From Candidatus Nanopelagicales bacterium (GTDB taxonomy: Bacteria; Actinomycetota; Actinomycetes; S36-B12): a stretch of DNA of 64,000 nucleotides. This document shows, in pieces, positions 17,137 to 26,531 of the stretch (its first letter is position 1; the number at the start of each line of letters is the position of its first letter). The notes below the pieces were generated by a model. It was given only the letters and a program-made list of their open reading frames with translations, ran no database searches and was not told where the DNA came from. A program made the position numbers and the translations under genes. The stretch lies in assembly GCA_018609125.1 (NCBI GenBank), contig JABAYF010000016.1, positions 101,956 through 165,955 on the forward strand, written 5' to 3'.

Positions 17137-18477
17137 GTGTCATCCACATCACCGCTCTACACCGCATTGACCGACGCAAGCCCTGCCGACATTGCGGCGA
17201 TGCCTCTCCCTGAGTCCTACCGGGCAGCGACCGTGCACAAGGACGAAGAACTCATGTTCGCCGGCGTGGAGTCCCGCGATAAAGACCCGCGCAAATCCAT
17301 TCACATCGAGCAGGTACCCACACCCGAACTAGGCCCCGGCGAGGCCCTTATTGCTGTGATGGCATCGAGCATTAACTACAACACCGTGTGGACCTCCATC
17401 TTCGAACCGGTGAGCACCTTTGGCTTCCTCGCACGTTTTGGGCAGACCAATGAACTCAATCGCCGCCACGACCTGCCCTACCACGTCATCGGTTCCGATG
17501 CGGCCGGCATCGTGTTGCGCGTTGGCCCGGGAGTTAACGCCTGGAAACCTGGCGATGAAGTCGTAGCGCACTGCCTCAATGTCGACCTGGAAAGTCCACT
17601 CGGCCACGACGACACCATGATGGACCCCGAGCAGCGCATCTGGGGATTTGAAACAAACTTCGGCGGCCTAGCCGAGATCGCCCTGGTGAAGTCAAATCAG
17701 TTGCTCCCCAAACCCAAACACCTCACCTGGGAAGAAGCTGCGGCACCCGGTCTGGTCAATTCAACCGCCTACCGTCAGTTGGTTTCTACCCACGGTGGTG
17801 CCATGAAGCAGGGCGATGTGGTGTTGATCTGGGGAGCATCAGGGGGCTTGGGCTCCTATGCCACGCAGTACGCGGTGAACGGGGGTGCAATACCGGTCTG
17901 TGTCGTCTCCAGTGCAGCTAAGGCTGACATCTGCCGCTCCATGGGTGCTGAACTCATTATCGACCGCAAGGCAGAAGGATTTGAGTTCTGGAAAGACCCG
18001 GTCACCCAAGACCCCCAGGAGTGGAAGCGGTTCGGTCGGCGTATCCGCGAACTCACCGGCGGTGACGATATTGACATCGTCTTTGAGCACCCGGGCCGAG
18101 AAACCTTCGGAGCCAGCGTCTACGTCACGCGCAAGGGAGGCAAGATCGTGACCTGTGCCTCCACCTCCGGGTACATGCACGAGTACGACAATCGCTACCT
18201 GTGGATGCACCTGAAGAGCATCATTGGCTCACACTTTGCCAATTACCGCGAAGCCTATGAAGCCAACCGACTCATTGACCGAGGAATGATCCATCCCACC
18301 CTGTCCCAGACCTTCGACCTCGCCGATGCCGGCGCCGCCACCTTGGAAGTTCATCACAATCGGCACCAGGGCAAGGTTGGCGTGCTGTGTTTGGCTCCTG
18401 AGGCCGGCCTAGGGGTCAGCAATCCGGAAAAGCGCGAACGATTGCTTCCGGCGCTCACGCGTTTCACCGGCGCATAG
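17137..18477 (+). CDS. ccr: Crotonyl-CoA carboxylase/reductase
   Basis: 446 aa medium-chain dehydrogenase/reductase. It converts crotonyl-CoA, CO2 and NADPH to ethylmalonyl-CoA. The sequence has the Ccr-type N-terminus (SSINYNTVWTSIFEP), the long insert with WGFETNFGGLAE, the NADPH-binding GASGGLGSYATQYA near residue 235, and HPGRETFGASVYV; the length matches Ccr. The GTG at 17137 has GGAGG 6 nt upstream and is preferred over the ATG at 17092, which adds 15 basic residues. Together with epimerase, meaB, thiolase and the mutase at 28192-30189 it defines an ethylmalonyl-CoA pathway, used for acetyl-CoA assimilation or as a source of ethylmalonyl extender units. Confidence 0.94.
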   Translation: MSSTSPLYTALTDASPADIAAMPLPESYRAATVHKDEELMFAGVESRDKDPRKSIHIEQVPTPELGPGEALIAVMASSINYNTVWTSIFEPVSTFGFLARFGQTNELNRRHDLPYHVIGSDAAGIVLRVGPGVNAWKPGDEVVAHCLNVDLESPLGHDDTMMDPEQRIWGFETNFGGLAEIALVKSNQLLPKPKHLTWEEAAAPGLVNSTAYRQLVSTHGGAMKQGDVVLIWGASGGLGSYATQYAVNGGAIPVCVVSSAAKADICRSMGAELIIDRKAEGFEFWKDPVTQDPQEWKRFGRRIRELTGGDDIDIVFEHPGRETFGASVYVTRKGGKIVTCASTSGYMHEYDNRYLWMHLKSIIGSHFANYREAYEANRLIDRGMIHPTLSQTFDLADAGAATLEVHHNRHQGKVGVLCLAPEAGLGVSNPEKRERLLPALTRFTGA

Positions 18478-18599
18478 ACCCTTCTTCTCCCCTTACGATA
18501 GGGCGGAACCAGGTGAGTGGGGCCATCGTCTGATTGCCGATGGCTTTGCCCGCCTGTATTTGACCAGATCGGTAACCATGGGCGACTGAAGGAGGGTGA

Positions 18600-20519
18600 G
18601 TGACCACGCACGCGGCCACAGCCACGCCCTGGAACCTCGATAAGGGTCGCCCGGCCGGCGAGATGGGCTACCTACCCGGTCTCGATGCCATTCGCGCTCT
18701 GGCCGTTTTGGGCGTCATGTTTTATCACGCTGACCTGCCCTGGATGCCGGGTGGTTTTCTCGGTGTCGATGTCTTCTTTGTGCTGTCCGGGTTCTTGATC
18801 ACCTCCCTCCTCCTGGAGGAGTTCGACCGAGGCGGCCGCATTAACTTCAAGCGTTTCTATATCCGCCGAGCCCGCCGGTTACTCCCCGCCCTCCTACTCA
18901 TGCTCGCCGTTGTTGGTGCGCTGGCCGCCTTCGTTTACCGCGATGCTGCACCCGCATTTCGCGCCGACGCAATCGCATCACTGTTCTATGTCAACAACTG
19001 GTGGTACATCGCGGCCGACCAGTCCTATTTTGAATTCATCGGGCGACCGCCCCTGCTGAAACACCTGTGGTCACTGGCCATCGAAGAACAGTTCTATTTG
19101 ATCTGGCCGCTGATCACCCTGGCCCTGTTGAAGTTTGGTAAACGCCGCGCGGTGCTGTACACAGCGCTGATCGGCGCGGTCGCCTCCACGGTGTGGATGG
19201 CCGTGCTGTCTATCTCCAACGGATTCCCCGAGCTTGCCGACCCCAGCCGCGCCTACTTCGGCACCGATACGCACATCATGGGCCTGCTGCTCGGTGCAGC
19301 CTTGGCCACGGTGTGGCGCCCAGGACGTCTATCCACCCGACTCACACCCGGTGCCCAGGCACTGATTATGGGGCTGGGCTTTGCGTCCTTGGTCGCCATC
19401 ATCTGGGTCTTCTGGCAGGTCGGGGAGTTCAGTAGCTTCCTGTACCGCGGCGGATTCCTAGCCTTCGCTGCACTGGTCTGTCTCCTGGTTGCCACCGCAA
19501 GCCATCCGGGAACACCCTTCGGGCGCCTACTGGGCACGCAACCCTGGCGCTACATCGGCCAACGCTCCTACGGGCTTTACCTGTGGCACTGGCCAGTGTT
19601 TATGGTGACCCGACCCGATCTGGACATCGGACTTGATGGCATCCCCAATCTCATCCTGCGTTTCGGTCTCACCTTCGGGTTGGCCGAGTTGTCCTACCGC
19701 TATGTGGAAATGCCGATCCGTCGAGGTGCAATCAAGAAGTTCTTCACCGACTGGCGCAACTCCGACGACGAAGACAAAGCCCACCTCGCGCAACGCGTCC
19801 TCGTCGGCACGGGCGTATCTTTCGCCGCCGTCGCGCTCGTGGGCGCCGGACTTGCCACCGCGCCGACCGCTAACGAACAACTCGCGCCAGACGTAGCCGC
19901 GGCCATCGGCATTGCCAACGGCGGACCCACCAGCATTCTCATCGACGCAAGCCCCCGCCCTACCCCCGCCCCCGCACCGACTCCGACACCGACCGTCACC
20001 GGTGAGTCAGCCCCGACCCCGGCGCCGAAACCGAGCGGTCCAGCGAGCAATGCCAACGGCATCCTCACCGCCATCGGTGATTCAGTCATGCTTGGGGTGG
20101 CCCCACACTTGCAGGACAAGATCAAAAAATCCTCGGTCGATGCTGAAGTCAGCCGGCAAGCTTCGGGGGTTTTGGAGCGAGTCGAAGCACTTGCTGCCGC
20201 CGACCTCCTGGCCCCGACCGTGGTCATCCATACCGGCACCAACGGAATCATCACCGAAGACCAACTGCGGACCATGCTCGACACCCTCAGCGATCGCGAA
20301 CGCGTCGTGGTGATCAACGTTAATGTGCCCCGGCGTTGGACCGCCCCGAACAACGAGATGATCGCGGTGGTAGTACCCGACTACCCCAACGCCGTCATCG
20401 CCGACTGGGCATCAGTATCTGCTGGTCGATCGGACTTCTTCGTCTCTGATGGTGTACACCCCACCTGGGAGGGCACCAAAGCTTTCGTGCGCGAAATCAT
20501 GGCAGCCGCTGGCCTTTAG
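18600..20519 (+). CDS. OafA/YrhL-type membrane acyltransferase fused to SGNH domain
   Basis: 639 aa. The N-terminal half (about 20-375) is an acyltransferase-3 domain with roughly ten membrane segments, the RALAVLGVMFYHA motif and FFVLSGFLIT, and the ArgArg-rich FYIRRARRLLP. A final TM near 405-425 leads into a Pro/Thr/Ala-rich linker (PRPTPAPAPTPTPT) and then an SGNH-hydrolase-like domain (about 490-639). The latter has GDSV, HTGTNG and DGVHP, the Ser/Gly/Asn/His blocks. Such proteins O-acetylate cell-surface polysaccharide or peptidoglycan. The start is GTG just after GGAGG. A stand-alone secreted SGNH protein at 63248-63814 resembles this C-terminal domain. Confidence 0.88.
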   Translation: MTTHAATATPWNLDKGRPAGEMGYLPGLDAIRALAVLGVMFYHADLPWMPGGFLGVDVFFVLSGFLITSLLLEEFDRGGRINFKRFYIRRARRLLPALLLMLAVVGALAAFVYRDAAPAFRADAIASLFYVNNWWYIAADQSYFEFIGRPPLLKHLWSLAIEEQFYLIWPLITLALLKFGKRRAVLYTALIGAVASTVWMAVLSISNGFPELADPSRAYFGTDTHIMGLLLGAALATVWRPGRLSTRLTPGAQALIMGLGFASLVAIIWVFWQVGEFSSFLYRGGFLAFAALVCLLVATASHPGTPFGRLLGTQPWRYIGQRSYGLYLWHWPVFMVTRPDLDIGLDGIPNLILRFGLTFGLAELSYRYVEMPIRRGAIKKFFTDWRNSDDEDKAHLAQRVLVGTGVSFAAVALVGAGLATAPTANEQLAPDVAAAIGIANGGPTSILIDASPRPTPAPAPTPTPTVTGESAPTPAPKPSGPASNANGILTAIGDSVMLGVAPHLQDKIKKSSVDAEVSRQASGVLERVEALAAADLLAPTVVIHTGTNGIITEDQLRTMLDTLSDRERVVVINVNVPRRWTAPNNEMIAVVVPDYPNAVIADWASVSAGRSDFFVSDGVHPTWEGTKAFVREIMAAAGL

Positions 20520-20532
20520 GCCGACCGGTTGG

Positions 20533-21291
20533 TCAAGGCATCGCTGACAAACCACCATCAACAACCATCGACTGGCCAGTCATGAACTGTGCGGCTGAAG
20601 AAGCCAAAAAGACTGCGGGGCCAGCGATCTCGTCGGGCGTACCCCAGCGCTGCATTGGCACACGAGACAGGGTGCCAGCCTCAGCTTCTTCACTCACTCG
20701 CAAGAAGTCCGTGAGGTCTGTATCAATCCAACCGGGCAGCAGCGCATTTACCCGCACCCCAGCCCATGCTGTTTCCAATGCAAGACTCTGCGTGAAGGAC
20801 ACGAGCGCCGCTTTTGCCGCTCCGTAATGCGACATCGTGGGGGCACCACGCAGTGCAACGACGGATGAAACATTGATGATGCTGCCTCGGGATTCCATGA
20901 TGGCAGGTAGCGCGGCCTGCGTTGCCTGCACCACCGAATGCAGGTTGAGTCGCAGCGTCTTTTCCCATCCACTCATACGCATCGTCGCGACCGGAATGGA
21001 AAAAGAATTGCCACCGGCGTTATTGACCAGGGTGTCTAGCCCACCCAAACCGGCAATACCGTGCTCGATCCCCGCCCGCAGGGCATCCTCATCGAGTGCA
21101 TCAGCAACACAGACGACCGCCTTGCGTCCACGACGTTGAATCTCATCAGCCACCTCATTGAGCAATTCCTCGTTGCGGGCCATTACAGCAACATCAGCTC
21201 CTGAATCGGCAAAGGCCAGCGCGATAGCCCGCCCGATCCCGCGTGACGCGCCGGTCACGAGCGTGCGCTTGCCGGCTAACGAGAAATTCAT
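20533..21291 (-). CDS. Short-chain dehydrogenase/reductase
   Basis: 252 aa classical SDR. TGASRGIG (about 13-20), NNAGG near 90, the catalytic Ser in INVSSVV, YGAAK, and the C-terminal GQSMVVDGG are all seen. NADP preference is suggested by the Arg in MARNEEL after beta 2. The ATG at 21291 overlaps the stop of the upstream hydrolase by 4 bp; a longer frame lies inside that gene and is not used. Acetoacetyl-CoA reductase activity would suit the nearby CoA pathway, but the sequence does not prove it; 3-oxoacyl-ACP or alcohol substrates are equally possible. Confidence 0.85.
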   Translation of the reverse strand: MNFSLAGKRTLVTGASRGIGRAIALAFADSGADVAVMARNEELLNEVADEIQRRGRKAVVCVADALDEDALRAGIEHGIAGLGGLDTLVNNAGGNSFSIPVATMRMSGWEKTLRLNLHSVVQATQAALPAIMESRGSIINVSSVVALRGAPTMSHYGAAKAALVSFTQSLALETAWAGVRVNALLPGWIDTDLTDFLRVSEEAEAGTLSRVPMQRWGTPDEIAGPAVFLASSAAQFMTGQSMVVDGGLSAMP

Positions 21292-22049
21292 AGGTCGCTC
21301 CACATCTGCATTGGTCCCTGGGCAATGACATCGGCCTGCGTCCACTCGGTAGCCAGTGGGGCCGCCACCGGGTTGACGCGCGACACGATCTCGTTGAGTA
21401 CCCGCTGAACATATCGCTCCCCCACCCATAAGTGTTTGGCTCCGGGAATCCCAACGATTTCCACGGCCGGGAGCCCAGCGAAGGCCGCTACCGCAGCCGT
21501 CGGTGGTAGATAGTCGTCAAATTCAGGCACGAGCGCGGTCACGGGGGTGTCAACCGAACGCCACCGAGACAGTTCCGTGGGCGTGGTGAAGCGCAGCGGC
21601 GGGGATAGCAGGATCACACCGGCAACGGCTGCATCACTGGCATGGCGAAGAATCACATCGGTTCCAAAGGACCAGCCAAGAAGCCACGGGTGCACCAGAT
21701 GATGCTGCTGTGCATAAGCAATGGCGGACTGAAGATCCAGGCCCTCAGCCGTGGATCGGTCATACTCTCCTTCACTCGTCCCCGAGGCTGATGTTGTTCC
21801 GCGCGTATTGAATCGCAACACGGCGATATCGGCCTGTGCGGGGAGCCGCCATGCCGCCTTGCGCAGCACATGGCTATCCATCATTCCGCCGTGGGTAGGC
21901 AGGGGGTGCACGCAGATGATGGTGGCCACTGGTTCCCGATGCAGCGGGCGGGAGAGTTCAGCCACAAGGCGCAGTCCATCAGCGGTGATCAGCGTTAGGG
22001 CTTCACGGTGCGCGGGCAATACGCTCCCCGCACGAATCAGTTCACTCAT
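21288..22049 (-). CDS. Alpha/beta hydrolase
   Basis: 253 aa. The nucleophile elbow GWSFG is near residue 123, an HPLPTHGGMMDSHV segment follows the early beta strand, an acidic residue occurs in PEFDDYL, and a His in GAKHLWVGER completes a likely triad. The pattern recalls the dienelactone hydrolase/YsgA or CAP10-like alpha/beta hydrolases that act on small esters or acyl-CoA. It is translationally coupled to the SDR downstream. Substrate unknown. Confidence 0.75.
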   Translation of the reverse strand: MSELIRAGSVLPAHREALTLITADGLRLVAELSRPLHREPVATIICVHPLPTHGGMMDSHVLRKAAWRLPAQADIAVLRFNTRGTTSASGTSEGEYDRSTAEGLDLQSAIAYAQQHHLVHPWLLGWSFGTDVILRHASDAAVAGVILLSPPLRFTTPTELSRWRSVDTPVTALVPEFDDYLPPTAAVAAFAGLPAVEIVGIPGAKHLWVGERYVQRVLNEIVSRVNPVAAPLATEWTQADVIAQGPMQMWSDL

Positions 22050-22091
22050 GTGCTTATCCCGTCGCGGTGGCTGTTCATCAAAGGTGTGCAG

Positions 22092-22367
22092 CTATCGGCG
22101 CGGTCGGCGGCGGTCTCGGGCCTGCCAGCACACCGTGTGCCAGTGCCGGCGATCGTCAGCCCCTCGATCTACCGGCCATGTGACCACGTGGGGAGTAGCC
22201 GGTTGAATCAAATGATCGCAGCCAGGACAGCGATAGGGCTTGGTAGAAGAGGACCCGGTGAGCCGGCGCACCACATAATCCCCATCCGGGTGCTCCTCGA
22301 CGGTCTCATTCAGACGAGGCCCGGGGGTGCCGTTGCTCTTAGGTCGCGCTGGACGACGGCGTCCCAT
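22092..22367 (-). CDS. Small conserved actinobacterial protein with CxxC...HxxxC site
   Basis: 91 aa. A basic N-terminus (MGRRRPARPKSNG) is followed by YRCPGCDHLIQP and HWHTVCWQARDRRR, giving a probable zinc site of two Cys pairs and His. Similar small proteins are common in Streptomyces, often mislabelled ATP/GTP-binding. The start at 22367 is fixed by AGGAGG with ideal spacing; the longer frame to 22484 overlaps the dehydrogenase gene. Function unknown; nucleic-acid binding is a reasonable guess from the basic ends. Confidence 0.72.
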   Translation of the reverse strand: MGRRRPARPKSNGTPGPRLNETVEEHPDGDYVVRRLTGSSSTKPYRCPGCDHLIQPATPHVVTWPVDRGADDRRHWHTVCWQARDRRRPRR

Positions 22368-22392
22368 CTCACCTCCTGTGTACCCGGCCAAC

Positions 22393-24171
22393 TTAGGCGT
22401 AGGTGCGAAACCCTCGGCCGCTCTTCTTTCCCACATAACCGGCAGTGACGAGATGCTCAAGGCGGGGGGCCGGAGCGAAACCACGTTCGCGAAACTCCCG
22501 ATACAGCGTCTGCTGAATGGTCAACGACACATCTAGCCCCACGACATCGAGCAATTCAAAGGGCCCCATGGGATAGCCACAACCCTTTTTCATTGCCAGA
22601 TCAATATCGTCAACGGCGGCGTAGTTTGCCTCCAGCATCCGCACCGAGTCGTTGAGATAGGGGAAGAGCAGGGCGTTGACGATGAAACCGGCCCGGTCGC
22701 CACACACCACCGGATGCTTGGCCAACCGGTTGACCACATCGAGTGCTGTTGCGGCGACCTCGTCAGAGGTGCACACGGTGCGCACTACTTCTACAAGTTT
22801 CATCTGCGGTGCCGGGTTAAAGAAGTGCAGTCCCACCACGTCGCCGGGCCGAGAGGTTGATACGGCCATCTCCACGACCGGCAAACTTGAGGTGGTCGTT
22901 GCCAATACAGCGCCGGGTCGAGCAATCTCATCAAGATTTTCAAAGAGGGCGATCTTCAGATCGAGGTTCTCCGCGATCGCCTCCACGATCAGATCAGCCG
23001 AGCGCAAGTCTTCCAGGCTGGCACTCGTCGACAGGCGCGCAAGAGCTGCGTCTCGATCGGGCGACTCCAACTTGCCGCGCTGTACAGCCTTTTCCATTGA
23101 CTTGGTGATCGCACCGAGTGCAGCCGTTGCCTTGTCCGTTGATCGGGCCACGAGGAGTACCTGGAACCCCGACTTTGCGAAGACTTCGGCGATGCCCGTT
23201 GCCATGGTGCCTGACCCCACAACACCGACCGCCTCAACAGGGCGCCCAGTCCCAAAATCTGATCTGGCCAGCGCGGTTTCAGCATCATCAATAACCGCCG
23301 GCGAATGAGCCTCTGCATAGGTATAGAAACCGCGTCCGGTTTTACGGCCGAGCAGGCCTGCGGTGACCATCTGCTTCAGCAGTGGGTGCGGCGCATGCAG
23401 TCGATCACGGCCCTGCTTGTACATCGTGTCCAAAATTTCATACGCCGTGTCCAGGCCGATTAGATCAAGCAGCGCGAGCGGGCCCATGGGATACCCACAG
23501 CCCAATTTCATGGCCTCATCAATGTCTTCGCGTGCTGCGTAGCGTGAGTCGTACATGGACACCGCATGGTTGAGGTAGCCGAAGAGCAAAGCGTTAGCGA
23601 TGAAACCGGCGCGATCGCCGACCACCACCGGCTCTTTGCCAAGGCGTTGCGCTACATCAGTGACACTGTCGATTACCTCGGGTGCACTCACCACCGTGCG
23701 CACGATCTCAACGAACTTTTGCACTGGCGCTGGATTGAAGAAGTGCAAACCCACCACCCGGTCGGGGCGCGAGGTGGCCACTGAGATCTCGGTGACCGAC
23801 AGTGATGAGGTATTGGTGGCCAAGATCGTATGTTCTGGAGTAAGGGAATCCAGGGTGGCGAAAAGATCGCGCTTGAGTTCAAGGCGCTCCGGGATCGCTT
23901 CAATGACAAGGTCGGCCGTAGCGAGGGCGCTCAGTTCGGTAGAAAAATTGATTCGGTCCCACAGGGCCGTCTGGTCAGCGGCTGTGAGTTTGCCGCGCTT
24001 GACGGCACGATCGGTGGAATGGCGCAACGTAGCCTGGCCACGTTCAAGGGCCGGCTGGCTTGCCTCAACGGCGATCACCGAAAAACCATTACGGGCGAAC
24101 ACCTCAGCGATGCCAGCCCCCATGGTGCCAAGCCCTACAACCCCTACGGTTTGGATCTGACCAGCTGCCAC
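22393..24171 (-). CDS. Tandem-fused 3-hydroxyacyl-CoA dehydrogenase
   Basis: 592 aa, twice the length of a 3-hydroxybutyryl-CoA dehydrogenase. Two complete copies lie head to tail. Copy 1 has GLGTMG at 13-18, His143 in GLHFFNP, Glu155 and the C-terminal helix domain with FIANALL. Copy 2 has GSGTMA at 319-324, His449, Glu461 and FIVNALL. Both keep the His-Glu dyad. Copy 2 has ATTTSSL where copy 1 has the canonical ATNTSSL. It should oxidise 3-hydroxyacyl-CoA or reduce acetoacetyl-CoA. GGGAGG directly abuts an ATG at 24177 and lies 6 nt before the GTG at 24171, so GTG is preferred. Divergent from an aldehyde dehydrogenase. Confidence 0.9.
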   Translation of the reverse strand: MAAGQIQTVGVVGLGTMGAGIAEVFARNGFSVIAVEASQPALERGQATLRHSTDRAVKRGKLTAADQTALWDRINFSTELSALATADLVIEAIPERLELKRDLFATLDSLTPEHTILATNTSSLSVTEISVATSRPDRVVGLHFFNPAPVQKFVEIVRTVVSAPEVIDSVTDVAQRLGKEPVVVGDRAGFIANALLFGYLNHAVSMYDSRYAAREDIDEAMKLGCGYPMGPLALLDLIGLDTAYEILDTMYKQGRDRLHAPHPLLKQMVTAGLLGRKTGRGFYTYAEAHSPAVIDDAETALARSDFGTGRPVEAVGVVGSGTMATGIAEVFAKSGFQVLLVARSTDKATAALGAITKSMEKAVQRGKLESPDRDAALARLSTSASLEDLRSADLIVEAIAENLDLKIALFENLDEIARPGAVLATTTSSLPVVEMAVSTSRPGDVVGLHFFNPAPQMKLVEVVRTVCTSDEVAATALDVVNRLAKHPVVCGDRAGFIVNALLFPYLNDSVRMLEANYAAVDDIDLAMKKGCGYPMGPFELLDVVGLDVSLTIQQTLYREFRERGFAPAPRLEHLVTAGYVGKKSGRGFRTYA

Positions 24172-24260
24172 GAGCATCCTCCCAGGAAACGTGTACCAGC
24201 CCTTGGCCGGATAAATCGCGCTCAGTCTCCCATGACCCAGCGTGACGCCCGAGACCGGAG

Positions 24261-24266
24261 TAGTGT
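24261..24266 (+). promoter_or_regulatory. Putative -10 box of leaderless aldehyde dehydrogenase gene
   Basis: TAGTGT ends 6 nt before the ATG at 24273, with no Shine-Dalgarno sequence nearby. Confidence 0.45.
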
Positions 24267-24272
24267 CCAAAG

Positions 24273-25778
24273 ATGGCCACGCAATCATCTGTCGTTGAGT
24301 CCCGCTCCCCACTGTCTGGCGACCTGATCGACACCTTCGCGATCACTTCCGCCCCGGAGGTACACGCTGCCGTTGACGGTGCGCGGATTGCTGGACAGTG
24401 GTGGGCAGATCTTGGTTGGCGTGCCCGGCGGAGCTACCTCATGGGAATCAAAAGACACCTGGCCCGCCACGGTGAAGAACTTGCTGCTCTTGTCCATGCG
24501 GAGATGGGAAAGCCGCTAGACGATGCCCGACTCGAGATCGCATTGACAATCGAACATGTGCACTGGGCAGCCAATAGGGCTGAGTCAGTCCTGGGTGAAC
24601 GCAGGGTGAGTACAGGTCTGCTGACCATCAATCAGCGAGCCACCTTGGCGTATCAGCCCGTAGGCGTTGTGGCCGTCATTGGACCATGGAACTATCCGGT
24701 GTTCACCCCGATGGGTTCGATCATCTATGCCCTCGCTGCCGGTAACGCGGTGGTCTTTAAACCATCCGAGTGGACCACAGCGACGGGAGCCTGGCTGGTT
24801 AACGCAATCAACTCCGTTGTCACGTCTCAGCAGTTGGTGACGATGGTGTGCGGGCCTGGCGATGTCGGGGCGGCCCTGTGCGTGTCCGGTGCAAACGTTG
24901 TCTCCTTCACCGGTTCTGCAGCCACCGGACGGCACGTGTTGCGCGCATGCGCTGAGTCCCTCACTCCGGTGGTGCTGGAATGCGGCGGCAAAGATGCAGC
25001 ATTGGTTGACGAAGATGCTGATCTAATCACCGCGGCTGACGCGATCGTTTTCGGCGCACTTTCCAATGCCGGCCAAACGTGCGTCGGGATTGAGCGGGTG
25101 TACGCACATCACCTCATCCGAGACGAACTCATTGAGTTAATTACCGAACGCGCCAGCCGACTCGAAACCGGTACCCACGGCGCAGCCTCTTACGGCCCCA
25201 TGACGCTGCCCACCCAGGCTGACGTGGTGAGTGCTCATCTCAACGATGCTCTTGCCCGAGGCGGTACCGCCGTGCTGGGTGGGCCATCATCCCTGCGCGG
25301 CCGTGTCGTCACCCCGATCGTGCTGGTGGATGTCCCTGAGGACTCCACCGCTGTGCAGGAGGAGACCTTCGGCCCCACGATCGTCATCAATACTGTGCGA
25401 GACCTCGAAGAAGGAGTCGATCGGGCAAATGCCACCGGCTACGGACTCGCCGCATCAGTATTTGGGCGTACTCCCTCCCGCGTGCGAGCAGCCGCTCGCA
25501 ACCTTCGCGTTGGCATGGTCAGCATCAACTCCTGGGTGATGTACGCGGGTGTTCCCGAACTTCCCTGGGGCGGAGTTGGCGAATCCGGAGCGGGCCGCAT
25601 TCATGGAGCTGATGGACTACGTGCTTTCAGCCGGGCCAAAGCCACCGTTGACCAGCGTTTTGCCCTGCCCATCTCACTCACCTCGTTTGAACGTCCCCCG
25701 TGGGCTGGGAAACTCGTCATGGCCGCGATGCGCTGGCGCCATGGCGGGCTTGGCCGGGAACACACGATCAAGGATTAG
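24273..25778 (+). CDS. NAD(P)-dependent aldehyde dehydrogenase
   Basis: 501 aa ALDH-superfamily enzyme. The catalytic Cys is in NAGQTCVG and the general base Glu in LECGGKDA. The cofactor-loop PWNYPVFTPMG and FTGSAATG are present, as is the C-terminal PWGGVGESGAGR. It oxidises an aldehyde to the acid. The N-terminus VESRSPLSGDLI and the overall pattern resemble the succinate-semialdehyde/long-chain aldehyde groups, but the substrate cannot be fixed. The transcript is likely leaderless. The divergent neighbour is the tandem dehydrogenase. Confidence 0.88.
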   Translation: MATQSSVVESRSPLSGDLIDTFAITSAPEVHAAVDGARIAGQWWADLGWRARRSYLMGIKRHLARHGEELAALVHAEMGKPLDDARLEIALTIEHVHWAANRAESVLGERRVSTGLLTINQRATLAYQPVGVVAVIGPWNYPVFTPMGSIIYALAAGNAVVFKPSEWTTATGAWLVNAINSVVTSQQLVTMVCGPGDVGAALCVSGANVVSFTGSAATGRHVLRACAESLTPVVLECGGKDAALVDEDADLITAADAIVFGALSNAGQTCVGIERVYAHHLIRDELIELITERASRLETGTHGAASYGPMTLPTQADVVSAHLNDALARGGTAVLGGPSSLRGRVVTPIVLVDVPEDSTAVQEETFGPTIVINTVRDLEEGVDRANATGYGLAASVFGRTPSRVRAAARNLRVGMVSINSWVMYAGVPELPWGGVGESGAGRIHGADGLRAFSRAKATVDQRFALPISLTSFERPPWAGKLVMAAMRWRHGGLGREHTIKD

Positions 25779-25801
25779 TCGATGCTTCGTGGTGCCATGC
25801 T

Positions 25802-26500
25802 TTAAAACAGCCGGGCACTTACGTCATCCATGCCACGCAACTCGTCATAGTCCAATACGACACAGTCGATACCTCGGTCGGTGGCTAGGACTCGGGCCTG
25901 CGGTTTGATGGCTTGGGCGGCAAAAATTCCGCGCACAGGCGCAATCGTGGAATCTCGGTTGAGTAATTCCAGATAGCGAGTGAGTTGTTCGACACCATCA
26001 ATCTCACCGCGCCTTTTGATTTCGATGGCCACGGCCTGTCCCCGACCATCTCGCGCCAAAATGTCAACCGGACCAATCGCGGTGGGATATTCGCGGCGCA
26101 CGAGCGACCACCCTTGCCCTAGCGCATCAAGTCGTTGCGACAGCAACTCCTGCAGGTGCGCCTCCACCCCGTCCTTGACCAGACCGGGGTCGGTTCCCAA
26201 CTCGTGGGAACTGTCGTGTTCGATGTCAAGGACGGTGATGCGCAGTGTCTCGCCAGCCTTGTTCGTCACCACCCAGATCATCGCCTCACTGGTTAACTCC
26301 CCCGACTCCTGGTCGACAGGTGGCTCCTCGGTCAACCAGCACGGCGGACTCATCCAGTTCAGCGGCTTATACGACCCACCATCGGCATGAACGAGCACCG
26401 AACCATCGGCCTTCATCATCAAAAGCCGGCGTGCCTCAGGCAGATGTGCACTGAGTTTGCCCTGGTAGTCAACAATGCAACGAGCCACCACGATGCGCAT
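25802..26500 (-). CDS. nucS: Mismatch-specific endonuclease NucS (EndoMS)
   Basis: 232 aa, the family length. The N-terminal dimerisation/DNA-binding part contains [14 protein letters not shown] and SYKPLNWM. The C-terminal RecB-like nuclease core shows GPVDILARD and AIEIKRRG (acid, acid-x-Lys), then [11 protein letters not shown]. NucS cuts both strands at mismatches in Actinobacteria and Archaea that lack MutS/MutL. The protein ends SARLF, resembling the C-terminal beta-clamp-binding tail described for the family. The minus-strand TAGGCT box 6 nt upstream suggests a leaderless mRNA divergent from the ABC operon. Confidence 0.94.
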   Translation of the reverse strand: MRIVVARCIVDYQGKLSAHLPEARRLLMMKADGSVLVHADGGSYKPLNWMSPPCWLTEEPPVDQESGELTSEAMIWVVTNKAGETLRITVLDIEHDSSHELGTDPGLVKDGVEAHLQELLSQRLDALGQGWSLVRREYPTAIGPVDILARDGRGQAVAIEIKRRGEIDGVEQLTRYLELLNRDSTIAPVRGIFAAQAIKPQARVLATDRGIDCVVLDYDELRGMDDVSARLF

Positions 26501-26506
26501 GCCGAC

Positions 26507-26525
26507 AGCCTAGGCCTGTTAATGT
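26507..26525. promoter_or_regulatory. Back-to-back -10 boxes for leaderless nucS and ABC transporter genes
   Basis: On the minus strand TAGGCT (26512-26507) lies 6 nt before the nucS ATG. On the plus strand TAATGT (26520-26525) lies 6 nt before the ABC ATPase ATG. The intergenic gap is only 31 bp, so both -35 regions must lie inside the opposite gene. Confidence 0.45.
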
Positions 26526-26531
26526 TAGGTC

